A stretch of 64,000 bases of DNA from Chthoniobacterales bacterium. GTDB lineage: Bacteria; Verrucomicrobiota; Verrucomicrobiia; Chthoniobacterales; UBA10450. This document shows positions 54,894 through 63,945 of the stretch, piece after piece; positions within the stretch are counted from its first letter, which is position 1; each line of letters opens with the position of its first letter. Location of the stretch: the NCBI GenBank assembly GCA_013821455.1, contig JACDGS010000002.1:93003-157002 (forward strand), written 5' to 3'. Position numbers and translations under genes: made by a program. The notes beneath the pieces were generated by a model. The model saw nothing but the letters and a program-made list of their open reading frames with translations. It had not been told where the DNA came from and did no database searches.

Positions 54894-55832
54894 TTAATGA
54901 TGCGCAGCTTCGCCGTGTCCCGGTTCATGCGGCGCCATCAAGAGAGTAAAGACTGCGGTTAAGAGCATGAAGACGAGCGCCTGCACGAAGCCGACGAGCA
55001 CCTCCAGGAAATAGAACGGGATCGAAATTAACCAGGCGAAAAAGTGACCGCCGGCAACGGCCATTGATTCCATCATGATTTCGCCTGCATAATTATTGCC
55101 GAACAACCGAAAGCCCAGGGAAATCGGCCGGAAAAGAATCGTCACGATTTCGATCCAGCCGACCATGAAAAAGATGAAGATCATCAGGATTTTCAGCAGG
55201 CCTTTGGTTTCGCCTTTCGGAGCGAACAAATGCATCAGAACACCGCCGGGGCCATTCATTTGCAGCGCCCAAACGATCCAGCATCCGAAGAAGACGCAAG
55301 CCATCGCGAAAGTCAGATTCAGATCCGCGTTCGCTCCGCGGAGGAGAGGGCGGGTGACTTCAAAACCGCCGGCCGCCTCGTGACCCCAGCCAATCGTGCC
55401 GACACCTGGGATAAGGCTGAACCAGTTTAAAAATAGGATGAAGATGAAGATGGTGGCGAAAAACCAGAAGGTCTTTTTCACCAACTGACGGCCCAGCATT
55501 CCCTCGAGGAAATTATAGAGACTCTCAACCATCCACTCCCAAAAATTCTGCAATCCGGTAGGAACTGGTTTGATTTTCCGAGTCGCAATCTGCGCGAGGA
55601 AAATGATTCCAGCCGCGACAAGCCAGGTCACCATCATGGAATTTGTGACGGTGAATTTCCCAACCTGAAAAAGCACAGGCGGCTTCAGCGGCAAAACGGC
55701 TGCGTGCTCTTCCGTCCCTGCTTTCTCCGGCGCCGTTTCCTGCGCCCGCACGGTGGTCGCAAAGCCGCCAACACTCAGCAAGGCAAAGAGACTCAAGAGG
55801 AGCGGTAGTTGACGAAAAGAGCGGTGCAGCAT
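54894..55832 (-). CDS. atpB: F-type ATP synthase a subunit
   Basis: 312 residues. The N-terminal 40 residues look like a signal peptide plus a polar extension (MLHRSFRQLPLLLSLFALL...), as in a minority of a subunits; then five helices. The essential Arg is in ISLGFRLFGNNYAGEIM. It is first in the visible operon; no atpI or atpZ gene is seen in the 188 bp upstream. Confidence 0.95.
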   Translation of the reverse strand: MLHRSFRQLPLLLSLFALLSVGGFATTVRAQETAPEKAGTEEHAAVLPLKPPVLFQVGKFTVTNSMMVTWLVAAGIIFLAQIATRKIKPVPTGLQNFWEWMVESLYNFLEGMLGRQLVKKTFWFFATIFIFILFLNWFSLIPGVGTIGWGHEAAGGFEVTRPLLRGANADLNLTFAMACVFFGCWIVWALQMNGPGGVLMHLFAPKGETKGLLKILMIFIFFMVGWIEIVTILFRPISLGFRLFGNNYAGEIMMESMAVAGGHFFAWLISIPFYFLEVLVGFVQALVFMLLTAVFTLLMAPHEPGHGEAAHH

Positions 55833-56020
55833 GCGTGGGTGTCGAAAAGCGAAGTGTTCGTCAGGCTTAAAAGGGGCTTGCCGTCTTCCCGATGGAACCG
55901 GCGTGCCTAACGAGCCCGCTTACGTCGCGCATACAGAAGAACATTTTCTCCACCCTGACAAGCGACTTTGCGGGAATTTTTCTCCCGCGAGTTTTGCGGG
56001 CCGCCGTTTCCAGCCGCGGC

Positions 56021-57247
56021 TTATTTGACGGAGACGTGCTCCGCGAAACGCTGCGCGACCACCGGCGATGTTGCAGGCTCACGCGCCTCCACTTCGCCGG
56101 CGATTTCGACCGCCTCGCGATAATGGGCTTCGAGCATGGCAGTCTGATTTCGCTGTTCAAAATTCGTCGCCACCGATTCACTCGCGAGCATTCCCATTTC
56201 GGCAAACGAGTGCGCCGAGCGCGTCATCTTTTCCATCTCCGCGGCGAGCGCAATGTAATCGCGCTCTTCCACGAGCGCGCCACAACGGCCATCCTCCACC
56301 GCTTCAGGAATCCCGCCGTGACGCGTGGCTAGGACCGGCATGCCGGTTGCCATTGCTTCGAGGATGGAGTTGGGGATTCCCTCCTGGTTCTCATCGGCCG
56401 GCATTTCGCTCGGATGCAGAAAAATATGGCAGCGGTGATAAAGCGCGAGCAGATCGGCCTGTGAAAGGAAACCGGTGAAGTGCACGTTCGCCTTCAACCC
56501 GAGTTCCGCGGTTAATGCTTCCAGCGCGGGTTGCAGCGGACCCTTACCGGCGATGAACAACTCAGCCCGCGGATGCTCCTTTTGAAAAAGAGCGAAGGCG
56601 CGGAGGCAAGTCGTTAGGCCCTTCTTCGGAATGAGCCGGCACGCCTGCAGAAAATACCACGCGTTATCGCGCGGCGCCTCTCGCTGCACCATCGGGAACT
56701 GCTGCAATGGAACACCAGTGCGATTGATCCGAATCCTCTCTGGCGGACAACCAAGCGCGACCAGCCGCCGTTCGAGCGAGCGCGAGCGCGCGAGGATCAA
56801 CGGCGCGGAATGGAAGACCTTGCGCAGCTTCATCGCGTAATCGGGATTCGCTGCTTTCAACATCACATCCGCGCCGTGAAACGAGACCACGCACGGCCGC
56901 CGCCAGCATTCGATGAACGGCAGCAGGTGCACGCCGGTGTGCCCAAAATAAATGTGCATCAAATCCGCGCCGCGCCGTTCGAGCAATTTCGAGAGCGCCT
57001 GATATTCACCGCGATAAACGATCGGCGGCCGGCGCTCCACGAACTTCAACCAGCCATGTCGAAAAGGATTTCGTCGCGGCTGCGGGATGAGTTCGATGTC
57101 GTCGAACGGGAAGCGCTCTTGGTTTTGCAGCTTCTTCGTCATGACGAAAGTCTGCACTTCGCGCAGAGCCGTCACCTGCCGGTAGATGTGGAACATCTCC
57201 GATTTCAGGAAGGTGGTGCAGTAACTGGCGACAACGAGCTTCGACAT
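56021..57247 (-). CDS. Glycosyltransferase family 4 protein
   Basis: 408 residues with two Rossmann-like halves. The acceptor half has GADLMHIYFGHTGVHLLPFIE and VVSFHGADVMLKA; the donor half has LIPKKGLTTCLRAFA, LFIAGKGPLQPALEALTAELGL, VHFTGFLSQADLLALYHRCHIFLHPSEM and EGIPNSILEAMATGMPVLATRHGGIPEAV. A role in polysaccharide or glycolipid synthesis is likely; donor and acceptor are unknown. It stands alone between atpB and obgE. Confidence 0.92.
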   Translation of the reverse strand: MSKLVVASYCTTFLKSEMFHIYRQVTALREVQTFVMTKKLQNQERFPFDDIELIPQPRRNPFRHGWLKFVERRPPIVYRGEYQALSKLLERRGADLMHIYFGHTGVHLLPFIECWRRPCVVSFHGADVMLKAANPDYAMKLRKVFHSAPLILARSRSLERRLVALGCPPERIRINRTGVPLQQFPMVQREAPRDNAWYFLQACRLIPKKGLTTCLRAFALFQKEHPRAELFIAGKGPLQPALEALTAELGLKANVHFTGFLSQADLLALYHRCHIFLHPSEMPADENQEGIPNSILEAMATGMPVLATRHGGIPEAVEDGRCGALVEERDYIALAAEMEKMTRSAHSFAEMGMLASESVATNFEQRNQTAMLEAHYREAVEIAGEVEAREPATSPVVAQRFAEHVSVK

Positions 57248-57318
57248 AAATGAGAGGGGGATTTATCGGCGCTTAAAAGCTGGCAACTTTGGAGAACTAA
57301 AACCCATTGTCTAACTGT

Positions 57319-58416
57319 TTATTCGCAGGTGCCGCTCCCCACGGCCTTTGCATAAGAAGAATCGCGGGGAGCGCGTTCGGTTACGTCGTTTTCGCCGAGC
57401 CACAGTTCCAAGTCACGTTTTAGTTCTTCGATTCCCTCAGATTCTTTGGCGGAAATCGCGACGACGGTGCGTTCCGGATAGCGGCGCTGAAACGCCGTCA
57501 GGTTTTCCTCCGCGTCGGGCAGATCCATTTTATTCGCCACCACTTTCCAGGGACGCTGCGAGAGTCTCGTGTCGTAAAGATCGATCTCGCGCCGGAGATG
57601 TTGCAGATCTTCAATCGGATTACGTCCTTCGCTGCCCGCCATATCGAGGACGAAAAGAAGCAGACGGCAACGCGTGATGTGCCGCAGAAACGCATGACCA
57701 AGGCCAAGATTTTCATGCGCGCCGTCGATCAAACCCGGAATATCCGCCACCGTCGCTCGCCGATAATCGGGGAAATCAACGACGCCGATCATCGGGTGCA
57801 AAGTGGTGAAAGGATAGGGCGCAACCTTCGGATGTGCCGCCGAAATGCGCCGCAGCAAAGTGGACTTCCCCGCGTTCGGATAACCAACGAGGCCGGCGTC
57901 CGCGATCGTGCGCAACTCAAAGATAAAGATTCCTTCTTCGCCCTCTTCGCCTTCGGAATACTGGCGCGGGGCGCGGTTGCGCGAGCTCTTGAAATGGACA
58001 TTTCCTTTTCCTCCTTTGCCGCCCTGACAAAGAATATATTCATCGTTAGGCCGAACCAGATCCGCGAGCGGCTCTCGGTCCTTCATTTCCGCGGCTTTCT
58101 CTTCCGTGTTCGCGTCCCAGACCACCGTGCCGGCGGGGACCTTCACGATTTTCGGCACCGCGCCGCGTCCGTGCATTTGTTTCCCCATGCCGTGCGTCCC
58201 GTTTTTCGCCTTGATTAACGGCTCATAAAAAAGGCTGGAAAGATTATCGGTGTGTTCGTCCGCGCGGAGGATGATATCGCCGCCGCGTCCGCCGTCGCCG
58301 CCATCGGGGCCGCCGCGCGGGACGAATTTCTCGCGCCGAAAACTGACGCAGCCGCGACCGCCGTCCCCCGCCTTCGCCGTCACCTTGATCCGATCGACGA
58401 ACATCTGAAGAACCAT
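57319..58416 (-). CDS. obgE: Obg-family GTPase
   Basis: 365 residues. The Gly-rich Obg fold (1-160: VTAKAGDGGRGCVSFRREKFVPRGGPDGGDGGRGGD) is followed by the G domain with G1 GYPNAGKSTLL, G3 DIPGLIDGA, G4 NKMD and G5 SAKESEG. The variable C-terminal domain is missing, giving a minimal Obg. It acts in ribosome assembly and growth control. The start may be the internal ATG 58404 (MFVDRIKV). Confidence 0.95.
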   Translation of the reverse strand: MVLQMFVDRIKVTAKAGDGGRGCVSFRREKFVPRGGPDGGDGGRGGDIILRADEHTDNLSSLFYEPLIKAKNGTHGMGKQMHGRGAVPKIVKVPAGTVVWDANTEEKAAEMKDREPLADLVRPNDEYILCQGGKGGKGNVHFKSSRNRAPRQYSEGEEGEEGIFIFELRTIADAGLVGYPNAGKSTLLRRISAAHPKVAPYPFTTLHPMIGVVDFPDYRRATVADIPGLIDGAHENLGLGHAFLRHITRCRLLLFVLDMAGSEGRNPIEDLQHLRREIDLYDTRLSQRPWKVVANKMDLPDAEENLTAFQRRYPERTVVAISAKESEGIEELKRDLELWLGENDVTERAPRDSSYAKAVGSGTCE

Positions 58417-58493
58417 ACACGTCGTCGCCGATCACGACACCCGCGAAATCGCCTAACGAGAAGAAACTTGGCCTAACGAGTGTGTCGCAACCT

Positions 58494-58607
58494 TTGTCAT
58501 CCGAGCGGAGCGAGGGACCCCGCAAGCGTCAGTCGGCCTGGGTAACAACTGGCGTTTCTCTCATGCTTGCGGGCTCCCTCGCCGCGCTTTGCCGGCTCGG
58601 GATGACA
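58494..58607. repeat. TTGTCATCC element, copy H
   Basis: Starts TTGTCATCCGAGCGGAGCG and ends GGCTCGGGATGACA, with inverted inner pieces CCCGCAAGCG/CTTGCGGGCT. Two GCCTAACGA copies lie immediately to the left (about 58451, 58472). It fills the gap between glgM and obgE. Confidence 0.85.
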
Positions 58608-58616
58608 GTGCTCTGC

Positions 58617-59816
58617 CTACACCAGTGACGCGTAAAGCCGCTGTGTTTCCTCCGCGATCGCGCTCCAGCTAAACTTTTCCTCCGCCCGCTTCCGTCCTGC
58701 GCGCCCGAATTTTTTTTGCAGCTCCGGCTGCGCCATCAATTCGTTAATCCGCGCCGCGAGATCGCTCTCAAATTTTCGCGCGTCGATCGGCTCGAAGGGC
58801 GCCTCCTTCCTTTGCGCTACCGGCACGAGAAATCCAGTCTCGCCATCGACCACAACCTCCTTGATTCCACCGACCGCGCTCGCCACCACCGCCGTTTCGC
58901 ATGCCATCGCTTCCAGATTGATGATCCCAAACGGCTCGTAAATCGATGGACAACAGAAGACCGCGGCCCGGGAGTAAAGTTCAATCACGGTTGGCTTATC
59001 GAGCATCTCTTCTATCCAAATGATGCCATCGCGTTTGGCCTGCGCTTCCCGGACGGCGGCACTCATTTCCGCCGCGATCTCCGGGGTGTCGGGCGCGCCC
59101 GCGCAAAGCACGATTTGAAAATCGCGCTCCATCATTTCAATCGCCCTAACGAGATGAATGATTCCCTTCTGCCGCGTGATCCGGCCCACAAAAAGCAGGA
59201 ACGGCTTCACGGGATCGATTCCGTGCCTAACGAGCGCACCGCTCTTTCCGCCAGGCCTGTATTCTGCCAGATCGATTCCGTTATAAATCACATGCAATCG
59301 CGACGGCTCGATAGCGAAGAGCCGCTCGACGTCTGCCTTCGTCTCGTTCGAAACCGCAATCACCGCATCGGCCATTTCCAGCGCCGTCTTCTCCAGCCAG
59401 ACGGTGAAATCGTAACCGCCGCCGAGCTGCTCGCGCTTCCATGGCCGCAGCGGCTCGAGCGAATGCACCGTGATCACGAGCGGCCGTCCGTAATTTAATT
59501 TTGCGAGGATTCCGCCAAAGTGGCTGTACCAAGTGTGACAGTGCACGACGTCGGCCTCGATCGCGCACGTGTTGAAATCGAGGCAACGTTGCACCGCGCC
59601 GAAGACCGAACGCAACGGCTGCGGGCAAGTGTAGCCGCTCGCGTCGAGCCCAAAGCCGCGCACCGCCGGATTTGTGCCTAACGAATCCTGTTCGCCAAAA
59701 CAGCGCACTTCCACCTCGATCGACTTCGCCAGCTCGCGCGCGAGATATTCCACATGCACGCCCGCGCCCCCGTAAACGTGCGGCGGGTACTCGTTAGTCA
59801 AAAAGAGCGCTTTCAT
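58617..59816 (-). CDS. glgM: Maltose-1-phosphate synthase (GlgM, actinobacterial-type GlgA family)
   Basis: 399 residues of the GT4 family formerly annotated as corynebacterial-type glycogen synthase. Start FLTNEYPPHVYGGAGVHVEYLARELA, then ADVVHCHTWYSHFGGILAK, VYNGID-type site VIYNGIDLAEYRP, KPFLLFVGRITRQKGIIHLVRAIE and CPSIYEPFGIINLEAMACETAVVASAVGG. GlgM makes maltose 1-phosphate from ADP-glucose and glucose 1-phosphate, the substrate of GlgE at 26533-28497. The narrow function is inferred from the family and the presence of glgE. uspA lies 3 bp upstream. Confidence 0.85.
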   Translation of the reverse strand: MKALFLTNEYPPHVYGGAGVHVEYLARELAKSIEVEVRCFGEQDSLGTNPAVRGFGLDASGYTCPQPLRSVFGAVQRCLDFNTCAIEADVVHCHTWYSHFGGILAKLNYGRPLVITVHSLEPLRPWKREQLGGGYDFTVWLEKTALEMADAVIAVSNETKADVERLFAIEPSRLHVIYNGIDLAEYRPGGKSGALVRHGIDPVKPFLLFVGRITRQKGIIHLVRAIEMMERDFQIVLCAGAPDTPEIAAEMSAAVREAQAKRDGIIWIEEMLDKPTVIELYSRAAVFCCPSIYEPFGIINLEAMACETAVVASAVGGIKEVVVDGETGFLVPVAQRKEAPFEPIDARKFESDLAARINELMAQPELQKKFGRAGRKRAEEKFSWSAIAEETQRLYASLV

Positions 59817-59819
59817 TTC

Positions 59820-60242
59820 TTACTTCGCGTTGACCAACAACACCGGCACCTTCGCGCGATGGCGCACCTGCGTGATCGTGTTCCCGTAAAGCAAGTCCTT
59901 CAAAAAACGGTGACCGTGCGTCGTCATCGCAATCAAATCGCATGACTGCTCCGCGGCGATCCGCAAAATCTCGGTCGCGGGGTCGCCCAATCCGAGCTGA
60001 ACATCCACGTCGTGTCCTTGCGCGCGAAAATTTGCCGCCGCCTGCTCCAAATAAGCGCGGTCTTCCTTCATTTCCTCCGAGTCCGCCAATTGAAATTGCT
60101 CGTAGTGTCGCGCGGCCCAGCCATCGGCGACGTGCAGGAGAAAAAGTTGCGCGCCATGCACGCGCGCGAGCTGCGCGATGTGCGCGAACATCGCCTGATC
60201 CGTGGGACTATTGTCGAGCGCGACCAGGATCTTTTTGTACAT
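59820..60242 (-). CDS. Universal stress protein (UspA family)
   Basis: 140 residues of the single-domain Usp type: KILVALDNSPTDQAMFAHIAQLARVHGAQLFLLHV at the start and the ATP-binding tail ILRIAAEQSCDLIAMTTHGHRFLKDLLYGNTITQVRHRAKVPVLLV, close to G-x2-G-x9-G-S/T. It is directly upstream of glgM and probably co-transcribed. Confidence 0.92.
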   Translation of the reverse strand: MYKKILVALDNSPTDQAMFAHIAQLARVHGAQLFLLHVADGWAARHYEQFQLADSEEMKEDRAYLEQAAANFRAQGHDVDVQLGLGDPATEILRIAAEQSCDLIAMTTHGHRFLKDLLYGNTITQVRHRAKVPVLLVNAK

Positions 60243-60249
60243 CGGACAG

Positions 60250-60332
60250 AGCTTTCAGTTTTAAGTGTTCGGTTTTAAGTGTCCGCGTTCGCCGCCTCTT
60301 CACTTAAAACTGAACACACAAAGCTGAAAGCT
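60250..60332. repeat. Inverted repeat upstream of the FGGY kinase
   Basis: AGCTTTCAGTTTTAAGTG at 60250-60267 is answered by CACTTAAAACTGA at 60301-60313 and AGCTGAAAGCT at 60322-60332, and there is a second copy of TTTTAAGTGT. It spans the divergent promoter region of uspA and the kinase gene. Confidence 0.75.
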
Positions 60333-60341
60333 GTTTTCGTT

Positions 60342-61715
60342 ATGCCCAAGCCCGCCGTTCTCGCCCTTGATCTCGGGACGTCCTCGGTGCGCACAGCGTT
60401 GTTCGATGAGAAAGCGCGAATCATTTCCGGCAGCCTCGGTCGCACTGAGTATGACGTGCGCTACTCGGGCGAAAGCGGCGCGGAACTTGATCCTGTTGCG
60501 CTCTTGCGCGCGACTAAGAAATCTCTTCGCCTAACGAAAAGCCGCGCACCTTTGGTGGCTGGCTCCGGTTTCTGGCACAGCTTGCTCGGCCTTGATCGGC
60601 GCGGGCAACCGCTCACTCCCATTTATACTTGGGCCGATTCGCGCTCCGCGACGGACGCAGCCGTCCTGCGCAAAAAGTTGGACGAGCGAAGTAATCAGCA
60701 ACGCACCGGCTGTATGCTGCGAGCTTCTTTTTGGCCGGCAAAGTTGTTTTGGTTACGGCGGACGCAGCCGCGACTTTTCCGTCGCGTCGCGCGTTGGGTT
60801 TCACCGGCGGAGTGGATTTTCGATAAAATTTTTGGGGTCGCGGCTTGCAGCCATTCCATGGCCAGCGGCACGGGCCTCTACAATTCCAGCGCGCAAGATT
60901 GGGACGATCAATTGCTCGAGCTGCTTGGCCTAACGAAATCCCAACTCAACCCTTTACGCGATCAGGAAGAGGATTGCTTCCCGGCGATCGGTGACGGCGC
61001 GGCGGGCAATCTCGGCAGCGGCGCATCTGTTCCTGGGATTTTTGCGATCAACTTTGGCACCAGCGCGGCAGTCCGGACGGTTCCTCACGAAGAGGTTAAG
61101 TTGCCCTTCGGATTATTTCGGTTTGTTATCGATCGCCACCGCGCGCTCCTCGGCGGTGCGGTGAGCAATGCTGGCAACTTGCGCGCCTGGTGCCTGCGCG
61201 AGTTGCGTGTTTCGCCTAACGATCGCGCTTTGAGCGCCGCGGCCGAGCGGGCCGCTCGCCTAACGATCCTGCCGTTTTGGATCGAGGAGCGAGCGCCGAC
61301 GTGGCCGGAAAATATTCGCGGTGTCGTCCTGGGCCTGACGCAGGCCACGACCGCCGCCGACCTCCTCTACGCCACCACCGCTGCGGTCTGCCATCGGCTC
61401 GCGGAAATTTTCGATCTGCTGGAAAGCGTTAACGGCCCGTCCAAAAAAATCGTCGTTTCCGGCGGCATCCTGCAATCGCCCGCTTCGCTGCAAATTCTCG
61501 CGGACTCGTTAGGCCGCGAGATTCTCATCTGCGCCGATCAGGAAGCGTCACTCCGCGGCGCCGCGGTCCACGCGCTCGAACAAACCGGACACAAGGTTCC
61601 GCCGCCTCGTTACGGACGCCGTTTTCGTCCCGGTCGCAAAGCTTCGGCTGCAGCCGCCGTGGCGCGACAACAACAGGTGGAACTGGAGGAGCGCCTAACG
61701 ATCGAGCGCTTTTAG
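60342..61715 (+). CDS. FGGY-family carbohydrate kinase
   Basis: 457 residues with the actin-like ATPase fold: ALDLGTSSVRTALFDEKARI (phosphate 1), TWADSRS, FAINFGTSAAVRTV (phosphate 2), GGAVSNAGN and VVSGGILQSPASLQILADSLGREI near the end (adenosine motif). Gluconokinase or a related sugar kinase is most likely; the substrate is not determined. I start at ATG 60342 (MPKPAVLALDLG). It ends convergently with the SirB1-like gene, overlapping by 21 bp that contain one GCCTAACGA copy. Confidence 0.86.
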   Translation: MPKPAVLALDLGTSSVRTALFDEKARIISGSLGRTEYDVRYSGESGAELDPVALLRATKKSLRLTKSRAPLVAGSGFWHSLLGLDRRGQPLTPIYTWADSRSATDAAVLRKKLDERSNQQRTGCMLRASFWPAKLFWLRRTQPRLFRRVARWVSPAEWIFDKIFGVAACSHSMASGTGLYNSSAQDWDDQLLELLGLTKSQLNPLRDQEEDCFPAIGDGAAGNLGSGASVPGIFAINFGTSAAVRTVPHEEVKLPFGLFRFVIDRHRALLGGAVSNAGNLRAWCLRELRVSPNDRALSAAAERAARLTILPFWIEERAPTWPENIRGVVLGLTQATTAADLLYATTAAVCHRLAEIFDLLESVNGPSKKIVVSGGILQSPASLQILADSLGREILICADQEASLRGAAVHALEQTGHKVPPPRYGRRFRPGRKASAAAAVARQQQVELEERLTIERF

Positions 61716-62513
61716 CCAGTTCATGACCAGCCCATGTTTTCGCCGGTCGCCGGCGCGCTCGAAAATGAAAAGCAGGTTCGCGAGCATGCGGAGGAAGACG
61801 AGTCGTGGCGAGGCCGGCGCGAAATAGCTCGATTCGGTTTTAAGATGTTGCCGCGCCAGAATCGCTTCGCAATCGGGCCGCGACAAAATTCGTCCGCCAT
61901 GAAACGGATCGAACAGAATGCGCTCATAACGGGCGATGAAATGGCCGGGCATATTGATCCCGTCGATCTGCATATTCGCGCGGCGTCCGATGATGATATA
62001 GAGCACCGCGAGTGAGATCGGGATGCCGAGCCGCGTTTCGATCAAGTCGCTCAAGAGCGAATTTTTCGGGTCGTAATATTCCTCGGCGTTCCCACGAAAG
62101 CCGAGGTCCTCGGCCATAAATGTAGTGAGCACCTGGAGCCGTTCGCGGCTCGACTCAGCTCGCGCGACAAGCATGCGCAAGCGCCTTCCCCAGGCGTCCA
62201 GTTTGCGGCGAAGTTTTCCGATCGGCGCGTCGGGGTCGAAGCAGCTCGTCAATAACCACCACGCCGCTTCCAGATCGCCGTGTTCGGGAAAGAGGTGCGC
62301 GCAAAGGAGCATCTCGTCATTCGCATCGTCGGTCTGGATTTTTTCCAGAACTTCGCGCACGTGCTCCGTCACCGCGGCGTCGTCGAGCGCGAGGAGATCG
62401 CGCAAAGCAGGGATGCCGTCGCTGCCGGATTCGACCAGTTGCTCCTTCAGGAGAAGAACGGTGGCGGGATCGTTATCGCGCAGCAGCCTAACGATCGCTT
62501 CTTTCTGGAACAT
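61695..62513 (-). CDS. SirB1/transglutaminase-like family protein
   Basis: 272 residues. The first 90 residues are HEAT-like helices; then the SirB1-type transglutaminase fold with YYDPKNSLLSDLIETRLGIPISLAVLYIIIGRRA and GINMPGHFIARYERILFDPFHGGRIL. The Cys nucleophile of true transglutaminases appears replaced (ISLAVLY), so a structural or adapter role is likely. Function is unknown. Confidence 0.82.
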   Translation of the reverse strand: MFQKEAIVRLLRDNDPATVLLLKEQLVESGSDGIPALRDLLALDDAAVTEHVREVLEKIQTDDANDEMLLCAHLFPEHGDLEAAWWLLTSCFDPDAPIGKLRRKLDAWGRRLRMLVARAESSRERLQVLTTFMAEDLGFRGNAEEYYDPKNSLLSDLIETRLGIPISLAVLYIIIGRRANMQIDGINMPGHFIARYERILFDPFHGGRILSRPDCEAILARQHLKTESSYFAPASPRLVFLRMLANLLFIFERAGDRRKHGLVMNWLKALDR

Positions 62514-62568
62514 GGAATCGTTTTACGATTTTCGGCTCGCGGAAGCAAGGGCACATTGCGCGCGGGAA

Positions 62569-62688
62569 TTGTCATCCCGAGCGGAGCGAGGGACCTCGCA
62601 AGCGTACCTCGATTTCGATTTGCCTAACGACACCCGGCGCGAGCTTGCGGGATCCTTCGACTCCGCGGCGCTCCGCTCAGGATGACAA
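62569..62688. repeat. TTGTCATCC element, copy I
   Basis: Starts TTGTCATCCCGAGCGGAGCG and ends CCGCTCAGGATGACAA, with a GCCTAACGA copy in the middle (about 62622). It fills the gap between the SirB1-like gene and acpS. Confidence 0.87.
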
Positions 62689-62710
62689 GCTGGTCCCCGT
62701 CCGCGATTCG

Positions 62711-63091
62711 TTAGGCTTCCAGCACGATTGTCGCCATGCCGATCCGATCGGTGTGGCTCAGGCTGATCCAAACTTTTGTGACGCCGCGTTCGTCTGCCAT
62801 TTTTTTTGCGCCGCCGCTGAGCACGACGAACGGTTCGCCGCTCTCTTTTTTCTGCACGTTGAGATCGCGCCAGCCCATCGCTTTGCCAATGCCGGTGCCG
62901 AACGCTTTCGAGAGCGCTTCTTTCGCCGCGAAACGCGCCGCAAAATGGCGCGCGGGAAATTTCATCGACTTGGAATAGGCGATCTCGCCCGCTGTGAAAA
63001 TGCGGCCGAGGAAGCGGTCGCCGAAACGTTCCATCGAGCTTTGGATGCGATCGCAATCGACTACGTCCACTCCGATCCCGAGAATGCTCAT
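62711..63091 (-). CDS. acpS: Holo-[acyl-carrier-protein] synthase
   Basis: 126 residues, the family length. GIGVDVVDCDRI holds the metal Asp, and RFAAKEALSKAFGTGIG the Glu/Lys motif; SLSHTDRIGMATIVLEA ends the fold. It loads phosphopantetheine onto ACP. Its start overlaps the pdxJ stop as ATGA; the stop is GCC-TAA-CGA. Confidence 0.96.
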   Translation of the reverse strand: MSILGIGVDVVDCDRIQSSMERFGDRFLGRIFTAGEIAYSKSMKFPARHFAARFAAKEALSKAFGTGIGKAMGWRDLNVQKKESGEPFVVLSGGAKKMADERGVTKVWISLSHTDRIGMATIVLEA

Positions 63092-63840
63092 GCCGGATAA
63101 TTTTCCATGAGCGCGAGCATTTCGCGTACGGCGTTTTCGAACCCGACGATGAGCGCGCGCGCTACAATGGAGTGGCCGATGTTCAGCTCGGCGAGATGCG
63201 GAATTTGATGGATGAGCACGATGTTGCGGTAGTTGATGCCGTGGCCGGCGTTGACTTGCAGGCCGAAATTCGCCGCGCGCCGGGCCGCATCGCCGAGCCG
63301 CTCCAGCTCCTGCCGCTCGAACCTTTCGGTGAAAGCATTCGCGAGCGCGCCGGTGTGCAGCTCCACCATTTCCACCTCGAGTTGGCTCGCCACCTCCACC
63401 TGCGCGCGCTCCGGATCGATGAACAAACTGACGCGAATGCCCGCGGCGTGGAGGCGCTTGATCGTGGGCGCGAGATCGTTGCGATGCCTAACGAGATCGA
63501 GTCCGCCTTCAGTCGTGATCTCCTCGCGCTTTTCCGGCACGAGACAGACTTCATCCGGCTGCAGGCGCAATGCGAAGCTCAGGATTTCCGGCGTGTTGCC
63601 CATCTCGAGATTGAGTTTCGTCATGATATTCGCGCGCAGGCGCTCGAGGTCGCGATCCTGCATGTGGCGGCGATCCGCGCGCAGATGCGCGGTGATGCCG
63701 CTCGCGCCCGCGCGTTCGCACAGGCTCGCGGCGACGAGCGGATCGGGCTCGGCGTTTTTCGAGTCGGGCATCGTCGCGTAACGCGCCTGCCGCAGCGTCG
63801 CGACGTGGTCGATGTTAACGCCGAGGCGAAGAGTTCCCAT
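63088..63840 (-). CDS. pdxJ: Pyridoxine 5'-phosphate synthase
   Basis: 250 residues, a TIM-barrel enzyme joining 3-amino-1-hydroxyacetone phosphate and deoxyxylulose phosphate. RLGVNIDHVATLRQAR and GITAHLRADRRHMQDRDL are diagnostic; GLQVNAGHGINYRNIV and ELNIGHSIVARALIVG follow. pdxJ-acpS is a widespread pair, as here with a 4-bp overlap. Confidence 0.97.
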   Translation of the reverse strand: MGTLRLGVNIDHVATLRQARYATMPDSKNAEPDPLVAASLCERAGASGITAHLRADRRHMQDRDLERLRANIMTKLNLEMGNTPEILSFALRLQPDEVCLVPEKREEITTEGGLDLVRHRNDLAPTIKRLHAAGIRVSLFIDPERAQVEVASQLEVEMVELHTGALANAFTERFERQELERLGDAARRAANFGLQVNAGHGINYRNIVLIHQIPHLAELNIGHSIVARALIVGFENAVREMLALMENYPA

Positions 63841-63885
63841 TTCGGTTCAATAGGATTGCGACGGATGCGACGCAACCGGGCGCTC

Positions 63886-63945
63886 GGGTAGCGCATGCGT
63901 CTCGCGTGCTGGCGATGGTGTTTCACCGTCGCGAACTTTTGCGAA
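63886..63945. repeat. GGGTAGCGCATGCG repeat, second copy (partial, at the window edge)
   Basis: GGGTAGCGCATGCGTCTCG followed by CGTGCTGGCGATGGTG, then TTTCACCGTCGCGAACTTTT. It matches 1597-1623 at its left and the reverse complement of 1700-1747 including the inner hairpin. Its right end was not found before the window stops. Confidence 0.8.

Noticed and set aside
55833..56020. atpI or other gene upstream of atpB
   Set aside because: No frame in this stretch shows membrane helices or a family motif; only a GCCTAACGA copy is seen.
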